A stretch of DNA of 8,142 nucleotides from Alphaproteobacteria bacterium (GTDB taxonomy: Bacteria; Pseudomonadota; Alphaproteobacteria; UBA7887). The position numbers and the translations under genes were made by a program. Shown here one piece after another: positions 1 through 6,961 of the stretch. The notes under the pieces were generated by a model, which was not told where the DNA came from, did not search any database, and worked only from the letters and a program-made list of their open reading frames with translations. The stretch's first letter is position 1; each line of letters opens with the position of its first letter. The stretch spans positions 1 to 8,142 of the forward strand of contig JANQOH010000407.1 in assembly GCA_028289725.1 (NCBI GenBank), written 5' to 3'.

Positions 1-692
1 TTGCCGGCATCCTTCTCGGTCTTCTTGTGATCAAGCCCCAGATGGGCCTTCTGCTGCCCTTCGCATTAGCGGCTGGGCGCCATTGGCGCACTTTTTTTGC
101 GGCGGCAGTTACCGTGCTCGTCTTATGCGTTGTCAGCTATGGCTTCTTTGGCCTCGAAGGTTGGACGGCCTATTTGGAGCGTGCCAGTGTCTTGCGCGCG
201 ACCATTCTGGAAGATGGCACCGGCGTTTGGCACCGCATGGTTTCGATCTTCGTCGCCGCAAAGCAACTCGGTGTCGGACTCGAGACGGCCTATGTCCTCC
301 AAGCGGCGGCCGCCGTTTTCGCTGCGCTCACGGTCATCGCTGTCTGGCTGTCGCAAGTGCCCTCACCGCTCAAATATGCAGTGCTGGTCGTCGGTGGGTT
401 TATGGCGACGCCGTACCTTCAGGACTACGATCTTGTTGTTGTCCTGTTCGTCGTCATCTGGATCTATCAAGCTGTACCGCAAAACGCTGAGCGCGTCGGT
501 CTCTCAAGCCCGTATGGACGCGCGATCATCGCCGGGCTCATAATGCTCCCAATGATTGCGGCACCAATCGGCAAGCTCACCGGCGTCTCTGTCGGCGGCA
601 TTCTCATCGCAGGCACCTATGCCTATCTGCTTCATTTGTCGTTGCGGCTGCGCAAGGTCCCGATGCGGCAGGTCATGGATGCAAAGTCATAA
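1..692 (+). CDS. GT87/DUF2029-like membrane glycosyltransferase, C-terminal part
   Basis: This is the 3' part of a gene whose start lies before the window; the reading frame is open from base 3, giving 229 visible residues. The fragment is very hydrophobic, with about six likely membrane segments separated by short polar loops. Near its start is a Lys-Pro-Gln loop (visible residues 11-13), followed by an Arg-rich patch. A Pro-Tyr-Leu-Gln-Asp-Tyr-Asp segment lies near visible residues 137-143. Both resemble what is seen in the GT87 (DUF2029) family of integral membrane glycosyltransferases, which use polyprenyl-phosphate sugars and act at the outer face of the inner membrane. The catalytic N-terminal half is not visible, so acceptor and sugar cannot be named. 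An internal GTG at 27 could be mistaken for a start, but it falls within a hydrophobic segment and coding continues upstream. The alternative is another polytopic membrane protein of unknown function. Confidence 0.72.
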   Translation, partial: AGILLGLLVIKPQMGLLLPFALAAGRHWRTFFAAAVTVLVLCVVSYGFFGLEGWTAYLERASVLRATILEDGTGVWHRMVSIFVAAKQLGVGLETAYVLQAAAAVFAALTVIAVWLSQVPSPLKYAVLVVGGFMATPYLQDYDLVVVLFVVIWIYQAVPQNAERVGLSSPYGRAIIAGLIMLPMIAAPIGKLTGVSVGGILIAGTYAYLLHLSLRLRKVPMRQVMDAKS

Positions 693-856
693 CGACACTG
701 TGTAGCGGAAAACCGGGGAAAACAGTTCGACACACACCATATTCTCGGCCATGAGGGCACTGCGCACCAGCGGTCGATTAGCACTGTCATGGGCTACTTC
801 GATTGATCCCACGGGGCCACAGACTCTGTGGCAGCGTCACCGCCAATAGGCCGTCC
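693..856. other. Intergenic region between the membrane protein and J-domain genes
   Basis: This 164-nt spacer has no terminator that I can see for the upstream gene and no strong sigma70 promoter. It contains the heptamer GGAAAAC twice, at 707-713 and 717-723, exactly one helical turn apart. Further on is the 17-nt palindrome at 816-832. Together these suggest that transcription of the J-domain gene is controlled from here, but no regulator can be named. Confidence 0.4.
816..832. repeat. Perfect 17-nt palindrome upstream of the J-domain gene
   Basis: The sequence GCCACAGA-C-TCTGTGGC has two 8-nt arms that are exact reverse complements around a single central C. It ends 24 nt before the ATG at 857. 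With one central base it fits a dimeric regulator's operator better than a transcript hairpin. As RNA it could still fold with a 5- to 6-bp stem and a small loop. No T-run follows, so it is not a rho-independent terminator. No matching known operator is claimed. Confidence 0.5.
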
Positions 857-1771
857 ATGCATTTCGTCGACGTAAAGGGTTACTACCAAAGCCTTGGCGC
901 CGAACCCGCCTTCAGTCCCGGGGCGTTGAAACGCGCTTATCGCGAACGCGTCAAGGAAGCGCATCCGGACACCGGCGGTGCCAAGGACGGTGCGGCGTTT
1001 CGCGAAATCACGGACGCATACGAAATACTCGGTAGCAAAGACCGCCGCGCCGACTACGACGCGCTTTGCCGCAGCATTGGCGAAGCGCGCAGCCGCCGGG
1101 CGCCGCCGAGCCAGGAGACGCCAAAGAACACCGAACCAAAGCCGGAAAACGCGGAGCGTGGGCGTTCACCTAAAAGCGAAACGCAAAAAGGGGCCGCCGG
1201 CGCGCCGCCCGAGACCGATACCGATGAAGACGCACGACGCGACCTCCCCGAACCGGTTCGGTGCAAGCAGTGCGGCACTGTGAGTGCGCAGCCGCGCTAC
1301 GTCGTTTTTCGACGGGTCATCGGCATGCTGTGGCGATCAAAGGAACGCCGAATTCGCGGCGTCTATTGCCGCACCTGCGCCGATCAGGTCGCGCTCCGCG
1401 CAAGTCTGGTCACCTGGTTGCTCGGCTGGTGGAGCCTGCCGCGCGGACCGATCGCCACGGTTCACGCTTTGCTCAGGAATATGGCTGGCGGCGAAACGCC
1501 GGCGGACCGAAACGCCGATATTCTGACCCAGCAATCCCAGGCCTTTGCGGCGCGCGGCAAACCGGCACTGGCGTCGGTCCTCGCCATGCAAGCGCACGGT
1601 TTTCGTCCTGACCCGGCTTTGGTGACACTGATGGGACTTGGCGACGGCCGAAAGCTCAAAGACCGTTGGCAAATCGGCGGCCTGTCATTCTTCCTCCAGG
1701 CGCTACCGATTGGCCTGTTCGCCGCGTGGTTGCTGGTATGGGCGGCAACCGCCTTGTACGCGCTGTTCTAG
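857..1771 (+). CDS. Membrane-anchored J-domain protein with zinc-ribbon-like module
   Basis: This 304-residue protein begins with a J domain (residues about 8-70) carrying the diagnostic His-Pro-Asp at 36-38, the loop that stimulates DnaK/Hsp70 ATPase. A polar, Pro/Glu/Lys/Arg-rich linker follows (about 75-130). Next come two CxxC pairs (C136/C139 and C171/C174) about 31 residues apart, consistent with a split zinc ribbon. A Trp/Gly/Pro-rich hydrophobic stretch follows near 190-205, and a strong hydrophobic helix closes the protein (about 278-303). It lacks the Gly/Phe region, the four-repeat zinc domain and the substrate-binding domains of DnaJ, so it is a class C J protein, probably attached to the inner membrane by its tail. 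I chose the ATG at 857 because it sits directly before the J domain and has an AGG at 848-850, six bases upstream. An in-frame TTG at 803 would add 18 residues unlike a J domain. No DnaK or GrpE gene lies nearby. Its client is unknown. Confidence 0.85.
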   Translation: MHFVDVKGYYQSLGAEPAFSPGALKRAYRERVKEAHPDTGGAKDGAAFREITDAYEILGSKDRRADYDALCRSIGEARSRRAPPSQETPKNTEPKPENAERGRSPKSETQKGAAGAPPETDTDEDARRDLPEPVRCKQCGTVSAQPRYVVFRRVIGMLWRSKERRIRGVYCRTCADQVALRASLVTWLLGWWSLPRGPIATVHALLRNMAGGETPADRNADILTQQSQAFAARGKPALASVLAMQAHGFRPDPALVTLMGLGDGRKLKDRWQIGGLSFFLQALPIGLFAAWLLVWAATALYALF

Positions 1772-2595
1772 GAAGCCCTTTCCGCCCAAACCAAGAGTTC
1801 TCTTAGCACCGTGATGACCGCCGCCGGGTCGGGCAGGCGGCTATGAGCCCATGACGGTCGCGGTGGGTCGCAGACCACCACACCATGGCCTTTCGAAGCC
1901 GACCGCAGAGCCCGGAAACCGTCCTCGTCTGTTACGTCATCCCCGAAAAACACTGGCAAGACGGACTCATGATCTAGGTCGAGCGCCTGCAATACCCAAA
2001 GCAGCGCCGTGCCCTTGTCCCATTCGACGTCCGGTCGGATTTCGATGAGTTTCTTGCCCTCTGCCAAGCGCAGGGCGGTTTCGCGTTCCGCGATTTGATG
2101 GACATGATTGAGCATGGCCGACACCTCGGATTCGGCCACATTTCGATAGTGCACGGCGACGCTAAACCGCTTGTTCTCCAGAATAACGCCCGGCACGGCT
2201 GACAATCTGGTCTCGACTTCTTGCCCGATGCGGTCGATCTGACCCCGCGTCACGTCGTCGGTCACGTCCGGACTTCCTTCAATACCTGGCCCGGCAACAT
2301 CGAAACCGTGGCTGCCGACATAGACCAATTCGTCGAGCCGTACTTTCTGTCTTACGTCATCGATGTCGCGACCGGTCAAAATCGCGACGGGCATGCGCCC
2401 CGCCAATTCGGATACCAATCCTCGCGTGCTACCCGACAGATTAGCCAAGTCAGGTCGCGCGGCGATTGGTGTGAGCGTCCCGTCATAGTCCAAGAACAGG
2501 ACAGGGCGCTTACCGTTCAGAGCCGTGCTTAGTTGGTCCCAAGACAGAAGCGGTGGAATTCGGGCCCCACCTTGGACCGACTTGATTTCGTCCAT
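1768..2595 (-). CDS. otsB: Trehalose-6-phosphate phosphatase
   Basis: OtsB hydrolyses trehalose-6-phosphate to trehalose and phosphate in the cytoplasm, the second step of the OtsAB pathway. The 275-residue protein shows the HAD-superfamily layout. The Asp-Tyr-Asp-Gly-Thr motif at 36-40 holds the nucleophile D36 and the acid/base D38. A Leu-Thr-Gly-Arg segment lies near 73-76, and the family Gly-Ser-His-Gly-Phe-Asp motif at 94-99 belongs to the cap region. Lys194 lies in the segment Glu-Trp-Asp-Lys-Gly, and the Mg-binding Gly-Asp-Asp-Val-Thr-Asp-Glu-Asp motif spans 218-225. Length is normal for the family. It follows otsA by 17 nt on the same strand, so the two are almost certainly co-transcribed. 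The Shine-Dalgarno sequence ahead of the ATG is weak (GAG, 8 nt before the start codon), which suggests dependence on translation of otsA. Its TAG stop overlaps the stop of the convergent J-domain gene. Confidence 0.97.
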   Translation of the reverse strand: MDEIKSVQGGARIPPLLSWDQLSTALNGKRPVLFLDYDGTLTPIAARPDLANLSGSTRGLVSELAGRMPVAILTGRDIDDVRQKVRLDELVYVGSHGFDVAGPGIEGSPDVTDDVTRGQIDRIGQEVETRLSAVPGVILENKRFSVAVHYRNVAESEVSAMLNHVHQIAERETALRLAEGKKLIEIRPDVEWDKGTALLWVLQALDLDHESVLPVFFGDDVTDEDGFRALRSASKGHGVVVCDPPRPSWAHSRLPDPAAVITVLRELLVWAERAS

Positions 2596-2612
2596 ATCGT
2601 CTCAAACAATTT

Positions 2613-4034
2613 TTATGCGGAGAGCGCGCGCCTTTGACTGGCCTCGCCCGCCACGCGTGCGTTGTGCAGTTCCTCAATAAAGGTCCGCCGCCAATGGTCA
2701 ATATCGTGGCGTCGTAAATCATCCATCATCGCCCGCCACCGCGCCTGACGTTCATCGAGCGGCATTTCGAGCGCCACCTGAATGGCGTCGGCCACCTGGT
2801 TCACATCGTACGGATTGACAATCAGAGCCCGATCCATCTGACGCGCCGCGCCCGCGAACTTGGACAGAACCAGAACGCCCGGATCATCGGGGTCCTGCGC
2901 GGCGACATATTCTTTGGCTACCAAATTCATGCCGTCGCGCAGCGGCGTCACCAAGCCGACGCGCGCTGCCCGGAAGAAACCGGCCAGGATGCGCCGGTTA
3001 TAAGCTTTGTGGATATAGCGGATCGGGACCCAATCGAACTCCGCGAACCGGCCATTGATGTGGCCGGACAGGCCTTCGACCTCGGTTTGTATCTCGACAT
3101 ACTCGGGCACGTGTTCACGCGACGGCGGTGTAATTTGCAGCAGGTGCACGCGACCGCGATTGACCGGGTAGTTCTCCAGGAGGAGCTCGAACGCCTTGAG
3201 GCGATTGGGCAGTCCCTTGGAATAATCGGTGCGATCTACCCCGATGATGATGTCGCGCTCCATCACGCTTTTTTCCAGGATGTGACGCTGCCTCTTGGCC
3301 TCCGGAGTCTCGGTTAGCGCCGCGAAATCTTCCGTGTCGATCCCGATTGGAAAGGCTTTGACCTGAATTGTCCGGCCGAACGCGGTACAAGATCCGTCAC
3401 CGTCCAGCTTCCCGTTCGCTTCGCGCTTAATGTAATCGCGGAAGTTGCGCACATCGTTCTCGGTCTGAAAGCCGATCAGGTCGTAAGCGAACAAAGCACG
3501 CAGCAATTTCTCGTGACGCGGCAAGGCAACCAACAGATCGGCTGGCGGAAACGGCGTGTGCAGGAAAAACCCGAGCGGCGCGTCGACACCCATTTTGCGC
3601 AACTCTTCGGCGAACGGAATCAAATGGTAGTCGTGCACCCAAATCGTGTCGTCTTCTTCCAAATACGGCAGCAATCGGGTGGCGAAGTGGCGGTTGACGC
3701 GGAGGTAGCTCTCATACTGCAGGCGGTCAAACACCGTCAGGTCGAGCCGGTAGTGAAACAGCGGCCAAAGGGTCCGGTTCGAGAAGCCGTTGTAATATTC
3801 TTCAAAGTCTCGGCGCGATAGGTCGCAGGTAAGATAGGTGATCTTACCGTTTGTGGCGTGGTTCGGCTCTGGCGAGGATTGGTCGGTAATTCCGCCGCTC
3901 CAACCGAACCAGATACCGCCCGACTCGCGCAGCGCCGCCAGCACGCCGGCCGCCAAGCCCCCCGCCAATACTTTGCGCGAGGTCACCTGCGTGACCCGGT
4001 TGGACACGACAACCAAGCGCCCGCTACCGTTCAT
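2613..4034 (-). CDS. otsA: Trehalose-6-phosphate synthase (UDP-glucose-forming donor, GT20)
   Basis: OtsA transfers glucose from UDP-glucose to glucose-6-phosphate, making trehalose-6-phosphate in the cytoplasm for osmotic and desiccation tolerance. The protein has 473 residues, essentially the usual bacterial OtsA length. GT20 landmarks appear in order: Ser-Asn-Arg at 11-13, the glycine loop Gly-Gly-Leu-Ala-Ala-Gly at 25-30, Trp-Val-His-Asp-Tyr-His at 132-137, Asp-Arg-Thr-Asp-Tyr-Ser-Lys-Gly at 267-274 (phosphate and nucleotide contacts), and Arg-Asp-Gly-Met-Asn-Leu-Val-Ala-Lys-Glu-Tyr at 366-376. All key residues look intact, so the enzyme should be active. The ATG at 4034 is supported by GAAGG at 4041-4045, six bases upstream, and by the conserved N-terminal strand starting straight after it. 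The gene lies 99 nt downstream of the asnB-like gene, enough room for its own promoter, though read-through from the glycosyltransferase genes is also likely. Confidence 0.98.
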   Translation of the reverse strand: MNGSGRLVVVSNRVTQVTSRKVLAGGLAAGVLAALRESGGIWFGWSGGITDQSSPEPNHATNGKITYLTCDLSRRDFEEYYNGFSNRTLWPLFHYRLDLTVFDRLQYESYLRVNRHFATRLLPYLEEDDTIWVHDYHLIPFAEELRKMGVDAPLGFFLHTPFPPADLLVALPRHEKLLRALFAYDLIGFQTENDVRNFRDYIKREANGKLDGDGSCTAFGRTIQVKAFPIGIDTEDFAALTETPEAKRQRHILEKSVMERDIIIGVDRTDYSKGLPNRLKAFELLLENYPVNRGRVHLLQITPPSREHVPEYVEIQTEVEGLSGHINGRFAEFDWVPIRYIHKAYNRRILAGFFRAARVGLVTPLRDGMNLVAKEYVAAQDPDDPGVLVLSKFAGAARQMDRALIVNPYDVNQVADAIQVALEMPLDERQARWRAMMDDLRRHDIDHWRRTFIEELHNARVAGEASQRRALSA

Positions 4035-4133
4035 TGCCGGCCTTCGCGACGTTCATGACCAATTTTTGCATGGAGCCGCTAGCATAGTCGCAATCGACCA
4101 AAGAGTCTCTTGCCGGGTCTTGTGCCGCGCCGC
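4035..4133 (-). promoter_or_regulatory. asnB-otsA spacer, possible internal promoter region
   Basis: This is the only sizeable gap in the minus-strand gene series. On the minus strand it contains a weak sigma70-like pair, GAGACT then 17 nt then TATGCT (about 4101-4106 and 4082-4087), matching three of six and four of six consensus bases. There is no classical terminator with a T-run. The spacer might let trehalose genes be transcribed separately from the glycosyltransferase genes, but the match is too weak to assert a promoter. Confidence 0.2.
4041..4045 (-). promoter_or_regulatory. Ribosome binding site of otsA
   Basis: On the minus strand this reads GAAGG, six bases before the ATG at 4034. 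It supports that start over a second, out-of-frame ATG at 4056, whose reading frame closes within 11 codons. Confidence 0.6.
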
Positions 4134-4143
4134 TTAAGCGGCG
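4128..4143. repeat. 16-nt perfect palindrome spanning the asnB stop codon
   Basis: The sequence CGCCGC-TTAA-GCGGCG is exactly self-complementary and contains the TAA stop of the asnB-like gene. In RNA it could form a six-GC-pair stem with a four-base loop. No U-run follows on the minus strand, so it is not a standard intrinsic terminator. It could stabilise the upstream transcript end after processing or simply be chance in GC-rich DNA. Confidence 0.35.
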
Positions 4144-5912
4144 GATTGGCTCAAAACGTCGAAGGTATCGCCTTCCGGAGCCTGTCCGAGAACGTGGACT
4201 GTGTGCCAAAGCGCATAAAACAAGAGCGACCAAGCCGCGAATCCTGGACGCTTTCCGGATCGGCTGTAAAGCACTTCGACCGTACCGGGTTGGGTCAACT
4301 CGGCCACCCCCGGCTGCCCCGCCACCAAGGGCCCGAGGCGCGCGCCTTGCCGCATGATCCACTCCGCCGCCGGGACCGTGAAACCGCGCTTGCGCTCAAA
4401 CGGCTGGGCGTCCGGCATATGAATGGACAACCACTTTCGCAATAGCCACTTGCCGCGACGGCGGCGCGATTTCAGCGCGTCGGGTAGGCGAAACGCGAAA
4501 TCGGCGAATGGCCGGTCTAAGAACGGGGTGCGCCCTTCCAAACTGTGGGCCATCAGACATCGGTCCAATTTGGTCAACAGGTCGTTCGGCAGCCAATCGG
4601 CGCAATCGGTTGCCTGGGCAACTTGTAGTCGGCTGCGGCCGTGTTGCGCCGCCATCGCTTGCGCCGCGACAATCCCGTCGCGCCAACCGTTGGCGTCATC
4701 ACGTAGAATTTCGAGACCATCAAATATGCCCCGCGCCCGCATGGTGCGTCCGCCGAGCCATGTCGGCCGCAGGGCGCTACGATAGCGGCCATAGCCCGCG
4801 AGGATTTCGTCGCCGCCTTCGCCGCACAGCACCACCTTCACATCGCGCGCCGCCGCGCGCGCCAATGAATAACTCGGCACGATGGCATAGTCGGCGCACG
4901 GGTCGTCGACCGCGGCCGCAATAGCCGGCAGGTCGCGCCAAAAATCGTCTTCCGTGACTTCAATTTCCACATGGTCGGCACCGACAGACCGCGCGACCGT
5001 GCGGGCGTGATCCCGTTCGTCATGAACCTGGGTCTCCGGGAAGCCGGCCGTATAGGCGCGAACCGGCCGGTCGTTCAACCGAGCCATGAGGGCCAGCAAG
5101 GCACTCGAATCAATACCGCCGGACAGGAACATGCCGTAGGGCACGTCGGCGCGCTGATGGCACGTCACCGTATCCGCCAAAGCATTGTCCAACCGCTCAA
5201 GCGCCGTGGCCTCGTCCAGTCGTTCCGGGCCGCCGCGCGGCAAGGCCGGCAACCTCCGGCGCTCCACGATGCGGCCTTCGCTCACCACCAACGTTTCGCC
5301 CGGCAAGACCCGTTTGATATGCACATAGGGTGTATCGCGACCGGTCGAGAATTGGAGTTGCAACACTTCGTCACGCGCGGACTCGAGCAGGCTGCGGTCC
5401 GCCAACCCAGCCGCGATCAACGCCTGGGGCTCGGAGGCAAATGCGAAATATGTCCCGCGCTCGACGTAGTAGAGCGGCTTGATGCCAAAGGGATCACGGC
5501 TGAGGACCAATCGCCCGGTGTCCGGATCGTGTATCGCGATCGCATACATGCCGCGCAAATGGGTCGCGAAGTCCAGTCCATGCTGGCGATACAGGTGAAG
5601 CGGCGGCTCGCAATCCGACCGGGTCAATAAAGTGACGCTGTCGAGTGCCGCCGCAAGCTCGACATAATTGTATATCTCGCCGTTCGCGATTAAAGCCGCC
5701 GCGCCCTCTGACGGTCGGCGTTCGAAGATGGGTTGATCGCCCGTCTCGAGGTCAATCACCGCAAGGCGTGTCTGGACCAACGCCACGCCGCGCGCACGAT
5801 ACCGGCCTTCGCCATCGGGGCCACGATGCGCCAGCGCCCTGGTCAAAATATCCAAGACACGATCCGACGCAACGGCGCCCGTCGACGTCATCACTCCGGC
5901 GATGCCACACAT
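4134..5912 (-). CDS. asnB: Glutamine-hydrolysing asparagine synthase-type amidotransferase
   Basis: This 592-residue protein has the two-domain asparagine synthase B layout. The N-terminal class II glutamine amidotransferase starts with Met-Cys-Gly-Ile, so Cys2 becomes the N-terminal nucleophile. It has Arg49, Asn77-Gly78-Glu79 and Ser99-Asp100 for glutamine binding. The C-terminal ATP-pyrophosphatase domain has the PP-loop Ser-Gly-Gly-Ile-Asp-Ser-Ser at 264-270, Gly-Glu-Gly-Gly-Asp-Glu at 364-369, Ser-Leu-Glu-Gly-Arg-Thr-Pro-Phe-Leu-Asp at 457-466, and Lys-Arg-Gly-Phe at 508-511. The family uses ammonia from glutamine to amidate an adenylated carboxylate, normally aspartate. Paralogues inside polysaccharide loci often have unproven acceptors and may amidate sugar acids. 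Its ATG shares one base with the stop of the GT4 gene (TAATG), and AAAGG at 5920-5924 lies seven bases upstream, so it should be translationally coupled. Whether it makes free asparagine or modifies the glycan is open. Confidence 0.9.
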   Translation of the reverse strand: MCGIAGVMTSTGAVASDRVLDILTRALAHRGPDGEGRYRARGVALVQTRLAVIDLETGDQPIFERRPSEGAAALIANGEIYNYVELAAALDSVTLLTRSDCEPPLHLYRQHGLDFATHLRGMYAIAIHDPDTGRLVLSRDPFGIKPLYYVERGTYFAFASEPQALIAAGLADRSLLESARDEVLQLQFSTGRDTPYVHIKRVLPGETLVVSEGRIVERRRLPALPRGGPERLDEATALERLDNALADTVTCHQRADVPYGMFLSGGIDSSALLALMARLNDRPVRAYTAGFPETQVHDERDHARTVARSVGADHVEIEVTEDDFWRDLPAIAAAVDDPCADYAIVPSYSLARAAARDVKVVLCGEGGDEILAGYGRYRSALRPTWLGGRTMRARGIFDGLEILRDDANGWRDGIVAAQAMAAQHGRSRLQVAQATDCADWLPNDLLTKLDRCLMAHSLEGRTPFLDRPFADFAFRLPDALKSRRRRGKWLLRKWLSIHMPDAQPFERKRGFTVPAAEWIMRQGARLGPLVAGQPGVAELTQPGTVEVLYSRSGKRPGFAAWSLLFYALWHTVHVLGQAPEGDTFDVLSQSAA

Positions 5913-6961
5913 TAGGCAGCCTTTCGCAGACGGATCGCTTCGAAGAATGCCAGGTAGCGGTCGACCACGGCCTGTTCCGTATAGTCGCGCTGGTACGCGT
6001 CGGTTCCCGCGGCCCGCAGCGCCGCCGCCAGATTGGCGTCACCGACCCGGCGGATCGCCCCCGCCAATGCGTCGGAATCGTCGATCGCAACCAACAGGCC
6101 GGTTTCGCCATCCTCAATCAGGTGACGCGGGCCCTGCGACGCGCATGCGACCACGGGAACATCGTGCGCCCAAGCCTCGATCACGACGTTGCCCAGCGGT
6201 TCGTGCCGCGACGGGCACACCAAGATATCCGTGGCCGCCAACAGCGCCGCAATGTCGTCCCGCCATCCAAGAAACCGCACGCGATCAGCCACGCCCGCCG
6301 CTACCGCCTGCGCCTTGAGCGCATCTTCTTCAGGCCCGCTGCCCGCAAGCCAGAGCCAGTGTTCGGGCAATGTCGCAAGCGCGTCGATGAGCACGTCGAA
6401 CGCTTTGTTCCGATGCAAACGCCCCAAGGCTAAAAGAAGTATGGCGTCCTCTGGTGTTTGTTGAGACGAGCGCGCCACGGGCGGTGCAGGATCCGCATCG
6501 ACAAAGTTTGGCAGATAGTGGGCGCGTTCGGCGGGCCAGCCTTGGTCCTTTATGTGTGTCACGATATCTGGTGTGTTGCCCACCAAATGATCGCACCCGG
6601 CGTAGTATTTCAGGTCGTAATAGCCGCCGAGGCGCGCAACATGAACCAGATCGCCCGCGTATCCGCGGCGCGCCCGTGCCATGGCGCGCGTGGCGCGGTT
6701 CATCCATGACACCACAATGTCCGGGCGAAAGCGCTGGAGCATATTTGTGAGTTCGGGAACGGTTCGCCGATCGAACCAGCCGCCGAACGGCAGTTCCTCG
6801 GCGTCAACATTGTGCCGATTGAAGACCGCGCGCCGTTCGTCGTGCGTCCGGATTACGACGCGCTGTTCGATATCTCGCGCCGCGAAAGCGCGCGCAAGAC
6901 GCATAAAGAATTCTTCCGCGCCGCCACGCCGCGCGCCGGCCATGGCCTGTAGTACCCTCAC
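5912..6961 (-). CDS. Glycosyltransferase family 4 (GT-B, surface glycan synthesis)
   Basis: This 349-residue GT-B glycosyltransferase probably adds a sugar from a nucleotide-sugar donor to a lipid-linked glycan or LPS core at the cytoplasmic face. The N-terminal Rossmann half starts with a short strand and a Gly-Gly-Ala-Glu loop at 13-16, the typical GT4 glycine loop. The C-terminal half has Leu-Gly-Arg-Leu-His-Arg-Asn-Lys near 179-186, a Gly-Ser-Gly-Pro turn near 207-210, and the retaining-transferase E-x7-E motif (E254 and E262). The start is GTG at 6961. It gives a normal N-terminus, has GGAAGGG at 6967-6973 just upstream, and overlaps the GT2 stop as GTGA. A longer frame open to 7087 only adds residues overlapping the GT2 coding sequence. 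Donor and acceptor cannot be deduced. Its neighbours point to LPS core or a related polysaccharide. Confidence 0.92.
   Translation of the reverse strand: MRVLQAMAGARRGGAEEFFMRLARAFAARDIEQRVVIRTHDERRAVFNRHNVDAEELPFGGWFDRRTVPELTNMLQRFRPDIVVSWMNRATRAMARARRGYAGDLVHVARLGGYYDLKYYAGCDHLVGNTPDIVTHIKDQGWPAERAHYLPNFVDADPAPPVARSSQQTPEDAILLLALGRLHRNKAFDVLIDALATLPEHWLWLAGSGPEEDALKAQAVAAGVADRVRFLGWRDDIAALLAATDILVCPSRHEPLGNVVIEAWAHDVPVVACASQGPRHLIEDGETGLLVAIDDSDALAGAIRRVGDANLAAALRAAGTDAYQRDYTEQAVVDRYLAFFEAIRLRKAA
5920..5924 (-). promoter_or_regulatory. Ribosome binding site of the asnB-like gene
   Basis: On the minus strand this reads AAAGG, seven bases before the ATG, inside the last codons of the GT4 gene. 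It fixes the start at 5912, where the nucleophile must be residue 2. Confidence 0.65.

Noticed and set aside
751..849. A 32-codon open frame from ATG at 751 ending seven nt before the J-domain ATG, a possible leader peptide
   Set aside because: No Shine-Dalgarno precedes it and it has no attenuator-like runs of one amino acid; there is not enough evidence that it is translated.
803..856. TTG start adding 18 residues to the J-domain protein
   Set aside because: The extension does not resemble a J domain, would place the 17-nt palindrome inside coding sequence, and the ATG at 857 is directly before the domain with an AGG at good spacing.
1741..1753. GGCGG-CAA-CCGCC hairpin just beyond the otsB stop, as a terminator for the minus-strand operon
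   Set aside because: The stem is only five pairs, no T-run follows on the minus strand, and the bases are coding sequence of the J-domain gene.
3009..3317. Plus-strand open frame of about 100 codons opposite otsA
   Set aside because: It is fully contained opposite the conserved OtsA core and has no own ribosome binding site or domain.
4971..5630. A 219-codon open frame on the plus strand opposite the asnB-like gene
   Set aside because: It has no recognisable domain, is rich in Arg/Gln/Pro as expected for the antisense of GC-rich coding DNA, and lies opposite a gene with intact catalytic motifs.
5645..6433. A 262-codon open frame on the plus strand opposite asnB and GT4 genes
   Set aside because: It spans the boundary of two well-supported minus-strand genes, is full of Arg, Pro and His, and shows no domain; open frames of this length are common opposite GC-rich genes.
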